A DNA stretch of 64,000 nt from Prionace glauca (Eukaryota; Chordata; Chondrichthyes; Carcharhiniformes; Carcharhinidae). The position numbers and the translations under genes are program-made. The stretch lies in the NCBI GenBank assembly GCA_037974335.1, contig CM075760.1, positions 36,837,609 through 36,901,608 of the forward strand, written 5' to 3'. Position 1 is the stretch's first letter. Every line of letters begins with the position of its first letter. Shown piece by piece: positions 33,260-44,300 of this stretch. The notes under the pieces were generated by a model, which was not told where the DNA came from, did no database searches, and saw only the letters and a program-made list of their open reading frames with translations.

Positions 33260-33880
33260 CAAATGTGGTATTTGTCCTGGGAGTGCAGAGAGCTGGAGGG
33301 AATCGCTGGGGGCTCGGGACAAGGGACAACGGCAAAGAACCAGGGGAGAACATGAGGCATGGGAAAGGGCAGAGAGCCGGAGCGAGGGGGTGGTGGTGGG
33401 GGTGTAGAAAGCAGGCAGAAAGGGCACACAGCCGGGGGAACAGTGCAGAGATTCCGAAGAAAGGGCAGAGAGACAGGAGAAAGGCACAGAGATGGGAGAA
33501 AGGCAGAGAGACGGGAGAAAGGACAGAGAGACTGGGGAAAGGGGAGTGAACCAAGGGAAAGGGCAGTGAGCCGAGGGAAAGGGCAGGGAGGCAGGGAGAA
33601 GGGTAGAGAGCCAAGGGAAAGGGCCGATAGCCGAGAGAAAGCACAGCGAGCCCAGGGGAAAGGGCAGAGAGTCAGGGGAAAATGGTAGGGAGTTGATGGA
33701 AAGGGTAGTGAGCTGAGAAAAAGAGCAGAGAGTCAAGGGAGAGGGCTCAGAGCTGGAGGGAATTGTAGAGAGACAGGTGGAAGTGCACAGAGTCAGGTAA
33801 AGGGGAAAGTGAGCCATCAGGAATTGCAGAGAACCCGGGAAAAGTGCAAGAAGCTGGGGAAAATGGGCAGAGAGTGGACG
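33260..33880. repeat. G-rich 'gggaaagggcagagagc' minisatellite 1 kb before CH1
   Basis: Some 600 bp of diverged 18-20 bp units such as gggaaagggcagagagcc. The sense (non-template) strand is G- and A-rich with hardly any T, the opposite skew to the block before it. Not coding. Its place in the J-C intron, close to CH1, is that of switch DNA in tetrapods, though sharks lack canonical switch regions. Confidence 0.8.
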
Positions 33881-34197
33881 ATCGATGGGCTGAGTGAGGA
33901 GATGCAAAACCGAGCTAGCACCACAATGATGATCTGTAATCTCCGTGAATGATGGAGGAGACTTCAGGGCCCGAATGGCCAACTCTTACTATTAGTATAT
34001 GATCCTTCAATTAGTCAATGTTGCATTTATTTGAATCTGTAATCACATTTAGATTTTCCTGGCCATTGAGTAAGTATAGATTATGTAGATATTTTTGAAG
34101 CAAAGTCACTAATCTTCGTTTTGTGGAGTGAGAAGCAGTGAGTTGGAGAGAGGAAGGGGCATCAATCAGGTTGAACACAGGCAATTTCCAAAATTAG

Positions 34198-34330
34198 CGT
34201 GGAGATGCCGGCGTTAGGTTTGTGTGGGCACAGTAAGGATTCTCACAACACCAGGTTAAAGTCAATAGGTTTATTTGGAATCGCGAGCTTTTGGAGCTCC
34301 CTCATCAGGTGAGTGAATGATATGAATGAA
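34198..34330 (-). repeat. Shark interspersed repeat with 'aacaccaggttaaagtc' end, reverse of the 2651 copy
   Basis: 'gtggagatgccggcgttagg', 'ctcacaacaccaggttaaag', 'tcgcgagcttttggagctcc' and 'ctcatcaggtgagtga' are recognisable. Only flank DNA lies between it and the LINE relic at 34645. Confidence 0.65.
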
Positions 34331-34644
34331 GAGAAAATTTCTTCATCACAGAGCGCTATTATTTGAGAGATAAATACCGGCTCATCACAAAGGGCTGTTT
34401 GATAAATAAATAGTGGCATCAATAATGGAGAAAATCTTTGCTCTTCTCTGTTAATCCAATGAATGATATGTCATTTTGAGGAAACCAGAATTTTTTTTCC
34501 TTTTTTCTAATCTGATAGAGGTGGAGACAGGGATATGAGTTTCTACAGAGACAGCAATTCCCAACTGATCGAACGAACGGAGTCTCAAAGGTGAATGTAG
34601 GTTTTAATCCGGAAATATGAGGATAAGATCGTAATTCTATTTAA

Positions 34645-34800
34645 TGTTTGAGATAGAAGCATAGAAAACAGAAGCTGCAGTAGGCCATTCATCCCTTTGA
34701 GACTGCTTCGCTATTCACTTTGATCATGGCTCACCAATATCCTGATCATACCTACTACCCATATCTCTTGATCCCTTTAACACCAAGAGCTATATCGAAC
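34645..34800 (-). repeat. LINE/SINE tail fragment, minus orientation
   Basis: 'gatagaagcatagaaaacag' then 'gctgcagtaggccattcatc' and 'tgatcatggctcaccaatat' is the reverse of a common LINE 3' end in sharks ('...gatcatgatg...'). Confidence 0.6.
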
Positions 34801-34886
34801 ACAGAAACATATTTGTAGCAACATGTTTTATGACTTAATAAACACAAATAAGAGTCTGACTTGTTCAATCGCCTATTCTTTCCCAG

Positions 34887-35186
34887 CAACACCATCTTCA
34901 CCCACTCTCTACAGCCTGGTCTCCTCCTGTCAGCAACACAACTCCGACGGCTCCGTCATCTACGGATGTTTGGCGATGGATTACGCTTCGGATGTCACCA
35001 AACTGATCTGGAAGAGAAATGGGCAGCAGATCACCACAGGGTTTAAGACTTACCCGTCAGTGAGAAACACGCAGGGAACCTACACCCTGAGCAGCCAGTT
35101 AACCATCAGCGACTCAGCGGAAGAATGCCCCAATATTGACTGCGAGGTTCGACACAGTGGCTCAGTCAAGAGCGTTAAAATACCAT
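34887..35186 (+). CDS. IgM heavy chain, constant domain CH1
   Basis: First constant-domain exon of mu. It starts after TTCTTTCCCAG and ends at a GTAAGT donor, 300 bases, phase 1 at both ends, so J's final G plus CA gives Ala (VAAATPSSPT). The domain reads SPTLYSLVSSCQQ, then IYGCLAMDYASDV, LIWKRNGQQITTG, TYTLSSQLTIS, and CEVRHSGSVKS. Both intradomain cysteines (GCLA and DCEV) and the core tryptophan (LIWK) are there, plus the early SSC cysteine expected to bond the light chain. TLYSLVSSCQQ and YGCLAMDY are strongly reminiscent of published elasmobranch IgM CH1, not IgW. No defects. Confidence 0.96.
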
Positions 35187-35334
35187 GTAAGTGTTGTGAA
35201 ACCTGGCTAAGAGAGGGACGTTGTGATTGAACAGTATAAAGCTTTAGTTATAACTGATTTGTAGCACTCTGAAAAATTTAAATTGTGTAAAATCCAGGTA
35301 AATGTCTACTGACTGAAAAGTTGCTCAGAACCAG

Positions 35335-36075
35335 GAAATCATCGAAAGGTTACGGTGAAGAAAGAGGCCATTTAGCCCATCATGTCTCTGCTTGCCAGAA
35401 GTGAGAATAAAGAAACTAGCCATGCATTTTAAGCCCACTTTCCAGCCGTCCTTGCTTCGTAGCTTTGCAGGTAAAAGTACTTGAGATGCAGATCCAGATA
35501 CATTTGAAAAGACCATGTTCCCTGGAAATTGAGCCCTCCTCATGGGGAATGAATCATTTCTGCCTACGTTCCTTATAATTTTGTGAACCACAATTACGTC
35601 ACATCTCAGCCTCCTCTTTTTTCTAAGGAGAACAATTCCTGCCTATCCAATCTCGCCCCATGGCTGCAATTCTCAGGCCCTGGCAACATTCCTGTAAACC
35701 TCATCTCTCTCCAGAGTCATTTCGTCATTCCTGCAACATGGTGGCCAGAACGGTGCAGCTAAATCCAAACGTAGCCTAACTAGTGTTTTATACAGCTCCA
35801 TCATTGCACCATTGATATTGTATTCAATACCTCACATATTCGAGGAATTAATCCGAAATACTTGCTTGATCAACTTCTCCAGCTGTCCTACCATCCACAA
35901 GGACCTGTGGGCATGTACCCCAAGATCTTGCAATCCCTGGCAACCTCCAATTGTGTTCACTATTCCCTTGCTTTGTTTGCCCTCCCCAAATGCATTGCAT
36001 GGCACTTTTGACGGTTGAATTCCATTCGCCATTCCCCTGCCAATTCAACAAAACCATGGATACAATTCTCAAATG
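35335..36075 (-). mobile_element. CR1/L2-like LINE relic, minus orientation, CH1-CH2 intron
   Basis: Reverse-oriented 3' region: 'agaggccatttagcccatca' at the tail, then 'cacgtcacatctcagcctcc'-like text, 'ggccagaacggtgcagctaa', 'agtgttttatacagctccat', 'gacctgtgggcatgtacccc'. It fills most of the 976-bp intron. Short stretches only; no open RT. Confidence 0.75.
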
Positions 36076-36162
36076 GGCAGCTCTGGTGTTAAAATGAAAG
36101 AACTATTTTTTTTTTGTTGTCAATTGAAACTTCAGTAATGTCTAAACATGTGTTTGTTGAAG

Positions 36163-36468
36163 GTGACATCCCCCCAACTGTTATCCTCACCGTGAGTTCC
36201 AGTGAAGAAATCACAAACAGGAAATTTGCAACCATCGTCTGTTCAATCATCGATTTCCAGCGAAAGTCAATGACGGTGAAGTGGCTGAAGAATGGGGAAC
36301 CCATGGATTCAGGAATTGTCACCTCTCCCGCCTGTCAAGTGAACGGGAACTTCTCGGCCAGCAGTCGGCTGACAGTCTCCGCTCGGGAATGGTTCAGCAA
36401 AGCGGTTTATACCTGCCAGGTCACACATCAAGAACTCACTCAGAGTCAGAACATCAGCGAATCTCAGG
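36163..36468 (+). CDS. IgM heavy chain, constant domain CH2
   Basis: Second mu constant exon, 306 bases, phase 1 at both ends, between TTGAAG and GTAAGA. The first two bases complete a Cys codon with the last base of CH1 ([12 protein letters not shown]). Domain motifs: [12 protein letters not shown] with the first cysteine, [13 protein letters not shown] with the tryptophan, [12 protein letters not shown], and [11 protein letters not shown] with the second cysteine. An N-glycosylation site NFS lies in VNGNFSAS and another in NIS near the end. The PAC cysteine in TSPACQV is a further candidate for inter-chain bonding. No defects. Confidence 0.96.
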
Positions 36469-36484
36469 GTAAGAGTCTCAATCC

Positions 36485-38195
36485 TAGCAAAAAAAAAAGA
36501 ACACATAACAATACAGCACAGGAGCAGGGCCTTCGGCCCTCCAAGCTTGCACCCATCATGTGTTCCTAACTAGACCATCTAGTTGTACCCCTCGATCTCC
36601 AGTCTATTCGTGTGGCTATCTCTAAGTCTTGGATAAGTCTTAAATGATCTTAAAGTGTCTGCCTCAACCACCTTGTTTGGTAGTGCATTCCGGGCCCCTT
36701 TGCCCTCTGTGTAAAATACGCATATCAGTATTGAACCTTGCCGCCTCCCCCCGCCCCTTACCTTGAACTTGTGACCCTTTGTGTTTGTCACTTCCACCTG
36801 GGAAAAAGCTTCCAACTGTTCACCCTATCTATGCCTTTCATAATTTTATAAACTTCTATTATGTCGCCCTTCAACATCCTTTTTTTCCAGGAAGAACAAC
36901 CCTAGCTTACTGAATCTCACCTCATAGCGAAGACCCTCCATACCAGGCAACATCCTGGTAAACTTTTTCTGCACTCTCTCAAAGCTTCCACGACCTTCTG
37001 TTAATGTGGCCACCAGAACTGGATGCAGTCATCCAAATGTGGCCTAAGCAACGTTCTATATAACTGCAACATTGTATGCCTACGTTTATACTCTATGCCA
37101 AGTCCAATAAAAGCAAGCATGCCATACCCCTTCTTCACTATCTTTTCCAGCTGAGTTGCCACATTTAAGGATCTGTGGATTTACACACCCAGGTCCCTCT
37201 GTGTGCCTATACTCCTGATGGTTCTGCCATTTATTGTATAGCCTCCTCCCCACCCTATTAAATCTGCCAAAATGCACCACTTCTCATTCTTCAGGATTAA
37301 ATTCCATCTGCCATTTCTCCACCCAATTTTCCAGCCTATCTATATCTTGCCCATGTTGCAGATGGTGATTAACATTGCCAAAGATATATCTATCTTGACA
37401 ATGCTCATCACTTTCGGCAACTCCAGCAATCTTTGTTTCATCCACAAACTTTCTAATCAGACCAGCTACATCTTCTTCTCAATCATATCACAAACAGCAG
37501 AAGCCCCAGTACAGATCCCTGTGGAACAACATTAGTCACCGAACTTCAATCAGAAAATGACGCCTCCACTGCCTCCCTCTGTCTTTTATAGCCAAGCCAA
37601 CTCTGTATAAATCTAGCTCGTTCACCTTTGATCCTGTGAGATTCAATTTTTTGCACCAGCCTGCCATGAGTGACCTTATCCAATTCTTTGCTTCAATCCA
37701 TGTAGTTGACATCCATGGCCCTTCCCTTGTCAATCCTTTTTGTCATCTCCTTAATAAACTCTGCCAAATTTGTGAGGCATGACCTCCCTCGTACAAGACC
37801 ATGTTGTGTATCGCTAATGACACTATTCAGTTCTAAATACGTTCAGCTCCTATCTCTAAGAATCTCCTCCAAAACTTTCCCTATCGCAGACATCAAACTC
37901 ACTGGCCTGTAATCTATCCTTCTTAAATAACGGGACCACATTTGCTATCCTCCAATTCTCTGGGACCTCACCCGTGTTCAATGAAGAATCAAATATTTCT
38001 GTTAGGAGCCCAGCAATTTCATCTCTTGTCTCCCTCAGTAATCTAAGACAAATGCCACCTGGCCCTGTGGATTTGCCTACCTTAATTATTCCTAAAACAT
38101 CTAACACTTTCTCTCTTGTAATTGTGATTTGTTCTAACGGACCTACACATCCCTCCGAGTTACTAGCAATCACCTGTTTGTGCTGTAATTTTTCT
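36485..38195 (-). mobile_element. CR1/L2-like LINE, minus orientation, CH2-CH3 intron
   Basis: A degraded element of about 1.7 kb. Its A-rich 3' end is at 36485-36510 on the plus strand as 'aaaaaaaaaagaacacataa', followed by 'gggccttcggccctccaagc'. On the minus strand RT pieces appear in order: near 38170-37860 EQITITREKVLDVL, GKSTGPGGICLRLL, TGEVPENWRIANVVPLFKK (RT fingers), then MVHFGRFNRVG near 37280. Many breaks; not active. Confidence 0.8.
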
Positions 38196-38290
38196 ATGTC
38201 CTATAGCCTAGTTGGTTGAGATATGATCAGCACAACTTGTGGGCCGAAGGGCCTGTTTGTGCTGTAGTTTTTTTTCCATGTTCTATGTGT
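38170..38290 (+). repeat. Two stacked LINE/SINE tails, plus orientation
   Basis: 'cctgtttgtgctgtaatttt' then 'tctatgtcctatagcc' is followed by 'gggccgaagggcctgtttgt' and 'ctgtagttttttttccatgt': two copies of the same 3' end in tandem. Confidence 0.6.
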
Positions 38291-38429
38291 CACACTTCTT
38301 TGTGAATACTGATGTGAAGTATAAAATAAAATATATCATCCCGATGCTAATTGAAATTAGGATCTATTAAAATTAGTACAAAGCACAGAACAACATCTAA
38401 TTTAGCACCATATGGTTTGCTGAAGTAGG

Positions 38430-38770
38430 ACAGTGCCCCATTCAGCATTACTTGTTATTCCTTCATGAGATGTGCATTCATTTCCCATCCCTGTGAGCAC
38501 TTAAGTATCAACCACGTTGCTGTGGATCTGGAGTCACATGCATTCCAGGCCAGATAAAGGCAACAGATTTACTTTTCTAAAGGGCATTCGTGATCCAGGT
38601 GGGCTGTTACAACAATGGATTCGTGACGATATTTGACTTTCAATTCTAGACTTCTGTTAAATTCCCATTTCACCATTTGCACTGGTGAGATTCGATTCCT
38701 TGCCTCTGTAATTAGACTGTCGCCCTTGGTCTCTGGATTACAAGTTAATTGACAATCCCACTGCCTCCCC
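38430..38770 (-). repeat. SINE-like interspersed repeat, reverse of the 9885 family
   Basis: 'ttccttcatgagatgtgcat', 'ggatctggagtcacatgcat', 'ggccagataaaggcaacaga', 'gactttcaattctagactt', 'gattcgattccttgcctctg' and 'ctctggattacaagttaatt' match the family in the opposite orientation. Confidence 0.6.
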
Positions 38771-39136
38771 TTGAAAGATTTTTCATCTATTTTGAAGTAA
38801 CATCGTCAGCGAGTTGGTCTTGGTGTTAACTTTTTTTCTGAGACAACGGGTAATATTTAGAGAGACAGTAGGTGTCCGACTGTTTCACAGGTCACAGCAC
38901 AGGGGTAAAATGCTGCAAAGTGCATTCATCCTATTATTAATCAATGACAATACCTTGTTCCTGAGTTCACATGGTATATTTGTTCGGGAATGCTGCAATG
39001 CTGATTCATGAGATTGATACCGCTTCTAAAATATTTTAATAAAGAGAATAATTTCACAGAGCAACTGGTTTGCCATCGTCTATAGAAGTTTAAAGGCGCT
39101 AAGAGCAGTGGGCGAGAAGAGGATTAGGAAAGGTTT

Positions 39137-41080
39137 AAATGTCAACAACGATTGAAAAAGAAATTGATAAAGGAGGGTAGGAGAAGCTATGAGGCTGGGC
39201 TAGCACTTAATATAAAAAAGGATAGCAAGAGTTTTCATAAATATATAAAAAGGTAGAGGCTGGCTACGGTGAACGTTGGTCCTTTAGAGGATGAGAAAGG
39301 GGAGCTAGTGGTAGGGGATGGGGATATGGCTAAGGTCTTGAATAACTTTTTTGTTTCTGTCTTCACGGAGGAGGACGTGAATAATTTGCCGGGTGTTAGC
39401 GATGGAAAGGTGGTAGGAATGGAGGGTCTTAATGGCATTACTGTTACTAGAGAGGTGGTGCTCGACAGACTGGAGGGGCTGATTGTGGACAAGTCCCCAG
39501 GACCGGATGGAATGCATCCGAGGGTTCTGAAAGAAATGGCGGAGGTGATAGTGGATGCCTTGATGGTTATTTTCCAGACGTCGCTGGATTCCGGGGAAGT
39601 GCCGGAAGATTGGAAAACGGCTAATGTTACGCCGTTGTTTAAGAAGGGTGCCAGGCAAAAGGCGGGGAATTATAGGCCGGTTACTTTAACGTCTGTGGTA
39701 GGTAAAATGTTAGAAACCGTCATTAAGGAGGAAATAGCGAGGCATCTTGAGGGGAATTGCTTGACAGGGCGGACGCAACACGGTTTCATTAAAGGGAAGT
39801 CGTGTCTGACAAATTTACTGGAGTTCTATGAGGATGTGTCTAGGGCAGTGGATAGAGGAGAGCCGGTGGATGTGGTCTTTCTGGAATTTCAGAAGGCGTT
39901 TGACAAGGTACCTCACAAGAGGTTATTGCAGAAGGTCAGGGGACATGGAGTTGGGAGTAGGGTGTTAGCGTGTATAGAGGATTGGTTGTCAAATAGGAGG
40001 CAGAGAGTGGGGGTCAATGGATGCTATTCGGATTGGCGGTTGGTGACTAGTGGGGTGCCCCAGGGGTCGGTGCTGGGGCCTCAGCTATTTACCATTTATA
40101 TAGATGATCTGGAGGAGGGAACCGAGTGCAGGGTGTCGAAATTTGCTGATGACACCAAGATTGGTGGAAAGGCAAATTGTGAGGAGGGTGTGGAGAGTCT
40201 GCAGAAGGATCTAGATAGGCTGGGCGAATGGGCCAGGAAATGGCAAATGGAATTTAATGTTGGCAAGTGTGAGGTGGTCCACTTTGGTAGGAGGAATGGT
40301 AGGAAGGACTATTACTTACGTGGCGAAAAACTGCAGCAGGCGACGGTGCAGAGGGACCTCGGGGTCCTTGTGCATGAGTCGCAAAAACCCAGCTTGCAGG
40401 TGCAGCAGGTGGTCAGGAAGGCGAATGGGATACTGGCCTTCATAGCGAGGGGGGTTGATGATAAAAGTAGGGAGGTCTTGCTGCAGCTGTATAGGGCATT
40501 GGTGAGGCCGCAGCTGGAGTACTGTGTGCAGTTTTGGGCGCCGCACCTGCGCAAGGATATTTTGGCCCTGGAGGGAGTGCAGAGGAGGTTTACTAGGCTG
40601 ATACCGGAGTTGAGGGGATTGAGCTATGAGGAGAGGCTGAATAAACTAGGCTTGTACTCGTTAGAGTTTAGAAGAATGAGGGGAGATCTCATTGAGACGT
40701 ATAAGATGATGAATGGGATGGATAGGATAGAGGTGGAGAGACTCTTCCCGCTCAAAAAAGACAGTAGGGCTCGGGGGCACAGCCTCAAGATAAAGGGGAG
40801 GCGGTTTAGAACAGAGTTGAGGAGGAACTTCTTCACTCAAAGGGTGGTGAATCTCTGGAATTCTCTGCCCGTTGATGTGGTGGAGGCTGCCTCGCTAAAT
40901 ATTTTTAAGAAACGGGTTGATGGGTTTTTGATAAGAGAAGGGATTAAGGGTTATGGGGAGAGGGCGCGAAGGTGGAGCTGAGCCACGACAGATCAGCCAT
41001 GATCTTATTGAATGACGGGGCAGGCTCGAAGGGCCAGATGGCCTACTCCTGCTCCTATTTCTTATGTTCTTATGTTCTTA
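39137..41080 (+). mobile_element. Young CR1-like LINE with open reverse transcriptase, CH2-CH3 intron
   Basis: Non-LTR retrotransposon truncated at its 5' end before or within the endonuclease-RT linker. A 570-codon frame (39269-40981) has all RT blocks: VDKSPGPDGMHPRVLKE, GEVPEDWKTANVTPLFKKG, RPVTLTSVVGKMLE, TQHGFIKGKSCLTNLLEF, motif A VVFLEFQKAFDKVPH, SGVPQGSVLGPQLF, FADDTKIGG (motif C), and a C-terminal region with RPQLEYCVQFWAPH and RRFTRLIPEL. The frame is uninterrupted, so insertion looks recent. The catalytic Asp of motif A is Glu (residue 206, codon 39884-39886), which should impair the enzyme. The 3' end is a 'cttatgttcttatgttctta' tail. It ends 31 bp before exon CH3, in the same strand as the Ig gene. 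Confidence 0.92.
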
Positions 41081-41111
41081 ACTAGGGTTGATTTTCATGT
41101 TTCATTCACAG

Positions 41112-41420
41112 ATCCTCCCCAGTGCCATGATACGACAGTGAAGATACAGCCACCACCAATAGAACAGGTCTTACTGGAGACGACCGTGACTTTAACCTGC
41201 ATCATTTCCAATGCTCCTTATGGAGTTAACGTGTCCTGGATCCGAGACAGGAAGTATTTGAAATCAGAGATTGCCGAAAAGGCTGGAGAGGATCCTGACA
41301 GCCTGATCAGCGCATTAAACATCTCGACACAAGCCTGGCAGAGAGGGGCTGTGTTTGAGTGCGTGGTGAGTCATCAGGATCTGCCAACTCCTTTAAGAAC
41401 ATCCATCCACAAGGAAACAG
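41112..41420 (+). CDS. IgM heavy chain, constant domain CH3
   Basis: Third mu constant exon, 309 bases, phase 1 at both ends, from TTCATTCACAG to a GTGAGC donor. It reads [15 protein letters not shown], then [14 protein letters not shown] with the first cysteine, [13 protein letters not shown] with the tryptophan, [20 protein letters not shown] with the second cysteine, and ends TSIHKETG. N-glycosylation sites are NVS and NIS. The QCHD cysteine near the start is placed for an inter-heavy-chain bond. The upstream LINE leaves only 31 bases of original intron before the exon, including the AG and a short pyrimidine stretch; a branch point could still fit. No coding defect. Confidence 0.95.
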
Positions 41421-41925
41421 GTGAGCTGAGAGATTGAAACAATAAATGCGTCACTGTGTCTATCTCCAGTTTAAGTGCGCTTGTCAATTTTTATTGTTCA
41501 GTGTATTAATGGTCTCCCCTGAATGGAAGTTGTACTAACTAAAACACCCCGGACTGGTAAATATTTCAACGGGGAAATTTAATGTGTTAATGAATAACAA
41601 GTGAACTGAAGGTTATGTTACTGGTTTGAGATCAAACAAGGAGGCAGGAGCCTGACGTCGAGTATAAAAACCAGAAAACTAAAAGAGAAAAAAAGATCTT
41701 TTGGGTAGAATACCTGATTTTGTGCTGTAAACTTTCTGAAACTTTCCAGTCCGCCCCCCTGAGTTATTTGAGAAAACGATTGTGTTCACCTCTCCCCCAA
41801 GCTGGACGTCAAAAATGGAAAAGTAATACCGAAAGCGAAGCACATTTTTTTCTGATATCCAGCCAGCAGTTCCATCCTCTCATAAATTCTTCAGTTTATT
41901 GACATTTATTGTACATTTTCTGCAG

Positions 41926-42317
41926 ATCCAAATCCACGGAAACCATCCGTCTCTGTCCTCCTGCCCTCGGCAGAAGAAGTCTCCGCTCAGAGATTCGTCT
42001 CCCTCAGCTGCTTAGTGAGAGGTTTCTCCCCCCGAGAGATCTTCGTCAAGTGGACCGTCAACGACAAGCCGGTGAATCCCGGGAACTACAGGAACACCGA
42101 GGTGGTGGCGGAGAACGGCAATAGCTCCTTCTTCATGTACAGCCTGTTATCCATTGCAGCAGAGGAATGGTCCAGCGGCGCTTCTTACTCCTGTGTGGTG
42201 GGACATGAAGCCATCCCCTTGAAGATCATCAACAGAACAGTTGACAAATCCAGCGGTAAACCCAGTTTTGTGAACATTTCTCTTGCACTGATGGACACCG
42301 TTAATTCATGTCAATGA
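41926..42317 (+). CDS. IgM heavy chain CH4 with secretory tail
   Basis: Fourth mu constant exon and the secreted C-terminus, from TTTTCTGCAG to a TGA at 42315-42317. The domain reads [85 protein letters not shown]. The cysteines, tryptophans and the SCVVGHEA signature are those of the last mu domain. The tail has [13 protein letters not shown]: an N-glycan site and the penultimate cysteine used for multimer and J-chain bonding. A donor-like GT at 42256-42257, after TCC AGC G, would splice the membrane form in phase 1 from inside the exon, as in other vertebrate mu genes. Confidence 0.97.
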
Positions 42318-42344
42318 GAGTCACTCGGTTACATTAAAAACTAC

Positions 42345-42350
42345 AATAAA
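42345..42350 (+). terminator. Poly(A) signal for secreted IgM
   Basis: AATAAA, 28 bases after the secretory stop codon, followed by a second AATAAA-like hexamer in 'aagaataaaa' at 42352-42358. Its use would end the transcript before the membrane exons. Confidence 0.8.
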
Positions 42351-42359
42351 AAGAATAAA

Positions 42360-43370
42360 ATCATTTTCCCGTAATGGTAAATGAAATATCCAATTGTTTA
42401 ATTGTTTTTTTTTAGTTTTACTTCCATTATGTATCTTTGGTTTGAGTCAGATATTTTAGGGTCTGGGGCCCAAATCTTGTTGAACCAATGCACCCAGGGC
42501 AGATACACCCTGGGTTAGATACAGAGTAAAGAACATTCATACAGGATTCTGCAAAGTAACTTCACTGACTTTCCTCCCGCTGAGGAAAAATCCGACAATT
42601 TCAACATTTCTGACAAACAAACACAACATGTTTATTTCTGAGTTCCTGCTTCTCTCATTGTCCATGCCTTTATCCATTGATGTCAGCTTTCTGCTGCTAC
42701 ACCACACCTATTGGGAACTGAAGTGAAGGTCACACAGAAATATGGAGCAACAATCCCCCCATCAGCGAGAGGGAGAGTGAAATTGTTAACCTACCGGATT
42801 CCTACTCACGCAACAAAGAGGGGGGAGGGGCATTAGCTAATCCATGCTCCACAACTTCCTCAATGGAAAGAGGAGGAATGCCATTATTGCCAGTAGTGTG
42901 TTTGGAAGGGACCAGCCCTCGACTATAAGGACCAGTTGCCAACAGCGCAAATTAGCTTCCGGTTTACTCGCTGCTGATATTTAAATATCATTACCTTCAT
43001 CATTGTAATACACATAACCTTACGCAACACAATTTAAATATGTTCCAACATTTTTTTTTCATGTGCTGGCATTGGTTTCCCATAATACAAATTAAACAAG
43101 TCATAGAATCCTCCCCGGTTTTCACTGTTCTGTCAATAAGTTTTCTGAGATGCATCAATGAATTATTTTGTTCTTTCTCCTGATATCACGGTGCCACTCA
43201 CACAAAATAAATTGAAACAGCAACACATTGAAAATGTGTTCCATTATTCGTATTGACTGGGTCATGTCTCGTTATTGATTGCCGGTGAAACTTGAAGCAA
43301 GAGTTAAAAATACACACACTGACAATATTGCCAAAACTGTCACAATTATAAATACACACATAGGCGTACA
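42360..43370. other. CH4-membrane intron, first part, nothing recognised
   Basis: Single-copy-looking DNA without a gene or a clear mobile element. Confidence 0.4.
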
Positions 43371-43379
43371 CAGTCAAAC

Positions 43380-44300
43380 ACACACACACACACACACACA
43401 CATCGACACAAATGCATAAATACATACACAAATACACGTACTCACAAATATGCACACAAATACAGAAGGACACATTCAAATACGCACACACGAAACCATG
43501 CACAAATACAGAAATACGGAAAGGTGCATTCAAATACATGCACAGAAACATACAAATGCACAACTCATACACATGCACAAAAACACACAAATACATCCAT
43601 ACACAAAGATACAATTTAACACAACATAGATGTATGCAATACTTGCACAAACGATCACACATGCAGAGAAATATGAATGCGCACACAAATGCACTCATAG
43701 ACAACACATACTTAAACAAGAATACACACTTAAACAAATAGACACAAATACACCCACCCAAAAAAATCACCCATGCACAAATACATCCACACACAAATAA
43801 ACATCGGCACGCACACACACACACATTCTCCCTCTCTCTCTCACACACACACACACGCACACACACACACACACACATCGACACAAATGCATAAATACAT
43901 GCACAAATACACGTACTCACAAATATGCACATAAATACAGAAGGACACATTCAAATACGCACACACGAAACCATGCACAAATACAGAAATACGGAAAGGT
44001 GCATTCAAATACATCCACAGAAACATACAAATGCACAAAACCCCACAAATACACAAAGATACAATTTAACACAACATAGATGCGTGCAATACCTGCACAA
44101 ACGAACACACATGCAGAGAAATATGAATGCGCACACAAATGCACTCATAGACAACACATACTTAAACAAAAATGCACACTTAGACAAATAAACACAAATA
44201 CACTCACACAAAAAAAATCACCCATGCACAAATACATCCACACACAAATAAACATCGGCACGCACACACACACACATTCTCCCTCTCTCTCTCACACACG
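43380..44300. repeat. ~470-bp tandem duplication of CA-rich DNA in the CH4-membrane intron
   Basis: The block starting 'catcgacacaaatgcataaa' at 43402 is repeated at 43877, ending each time with 'cggcacgcacacacacacac' and 'attctccctctctctctcac' (43804-43840 and 44256-44294). The copies are nearly identical apart from a missing 30-40 bp in the second, so the duplication is recent. Long open frames on both strands are repeat artefacts. Confidence 0.9.

Noticed and set aside
32639-33982. Frames of over 200 codons with Ser/His/Pro or Gly/Arg/Glu composition
   Set aside because: They follow the two minisatellites in the J-C intron and are strand-symmetric artefacts.
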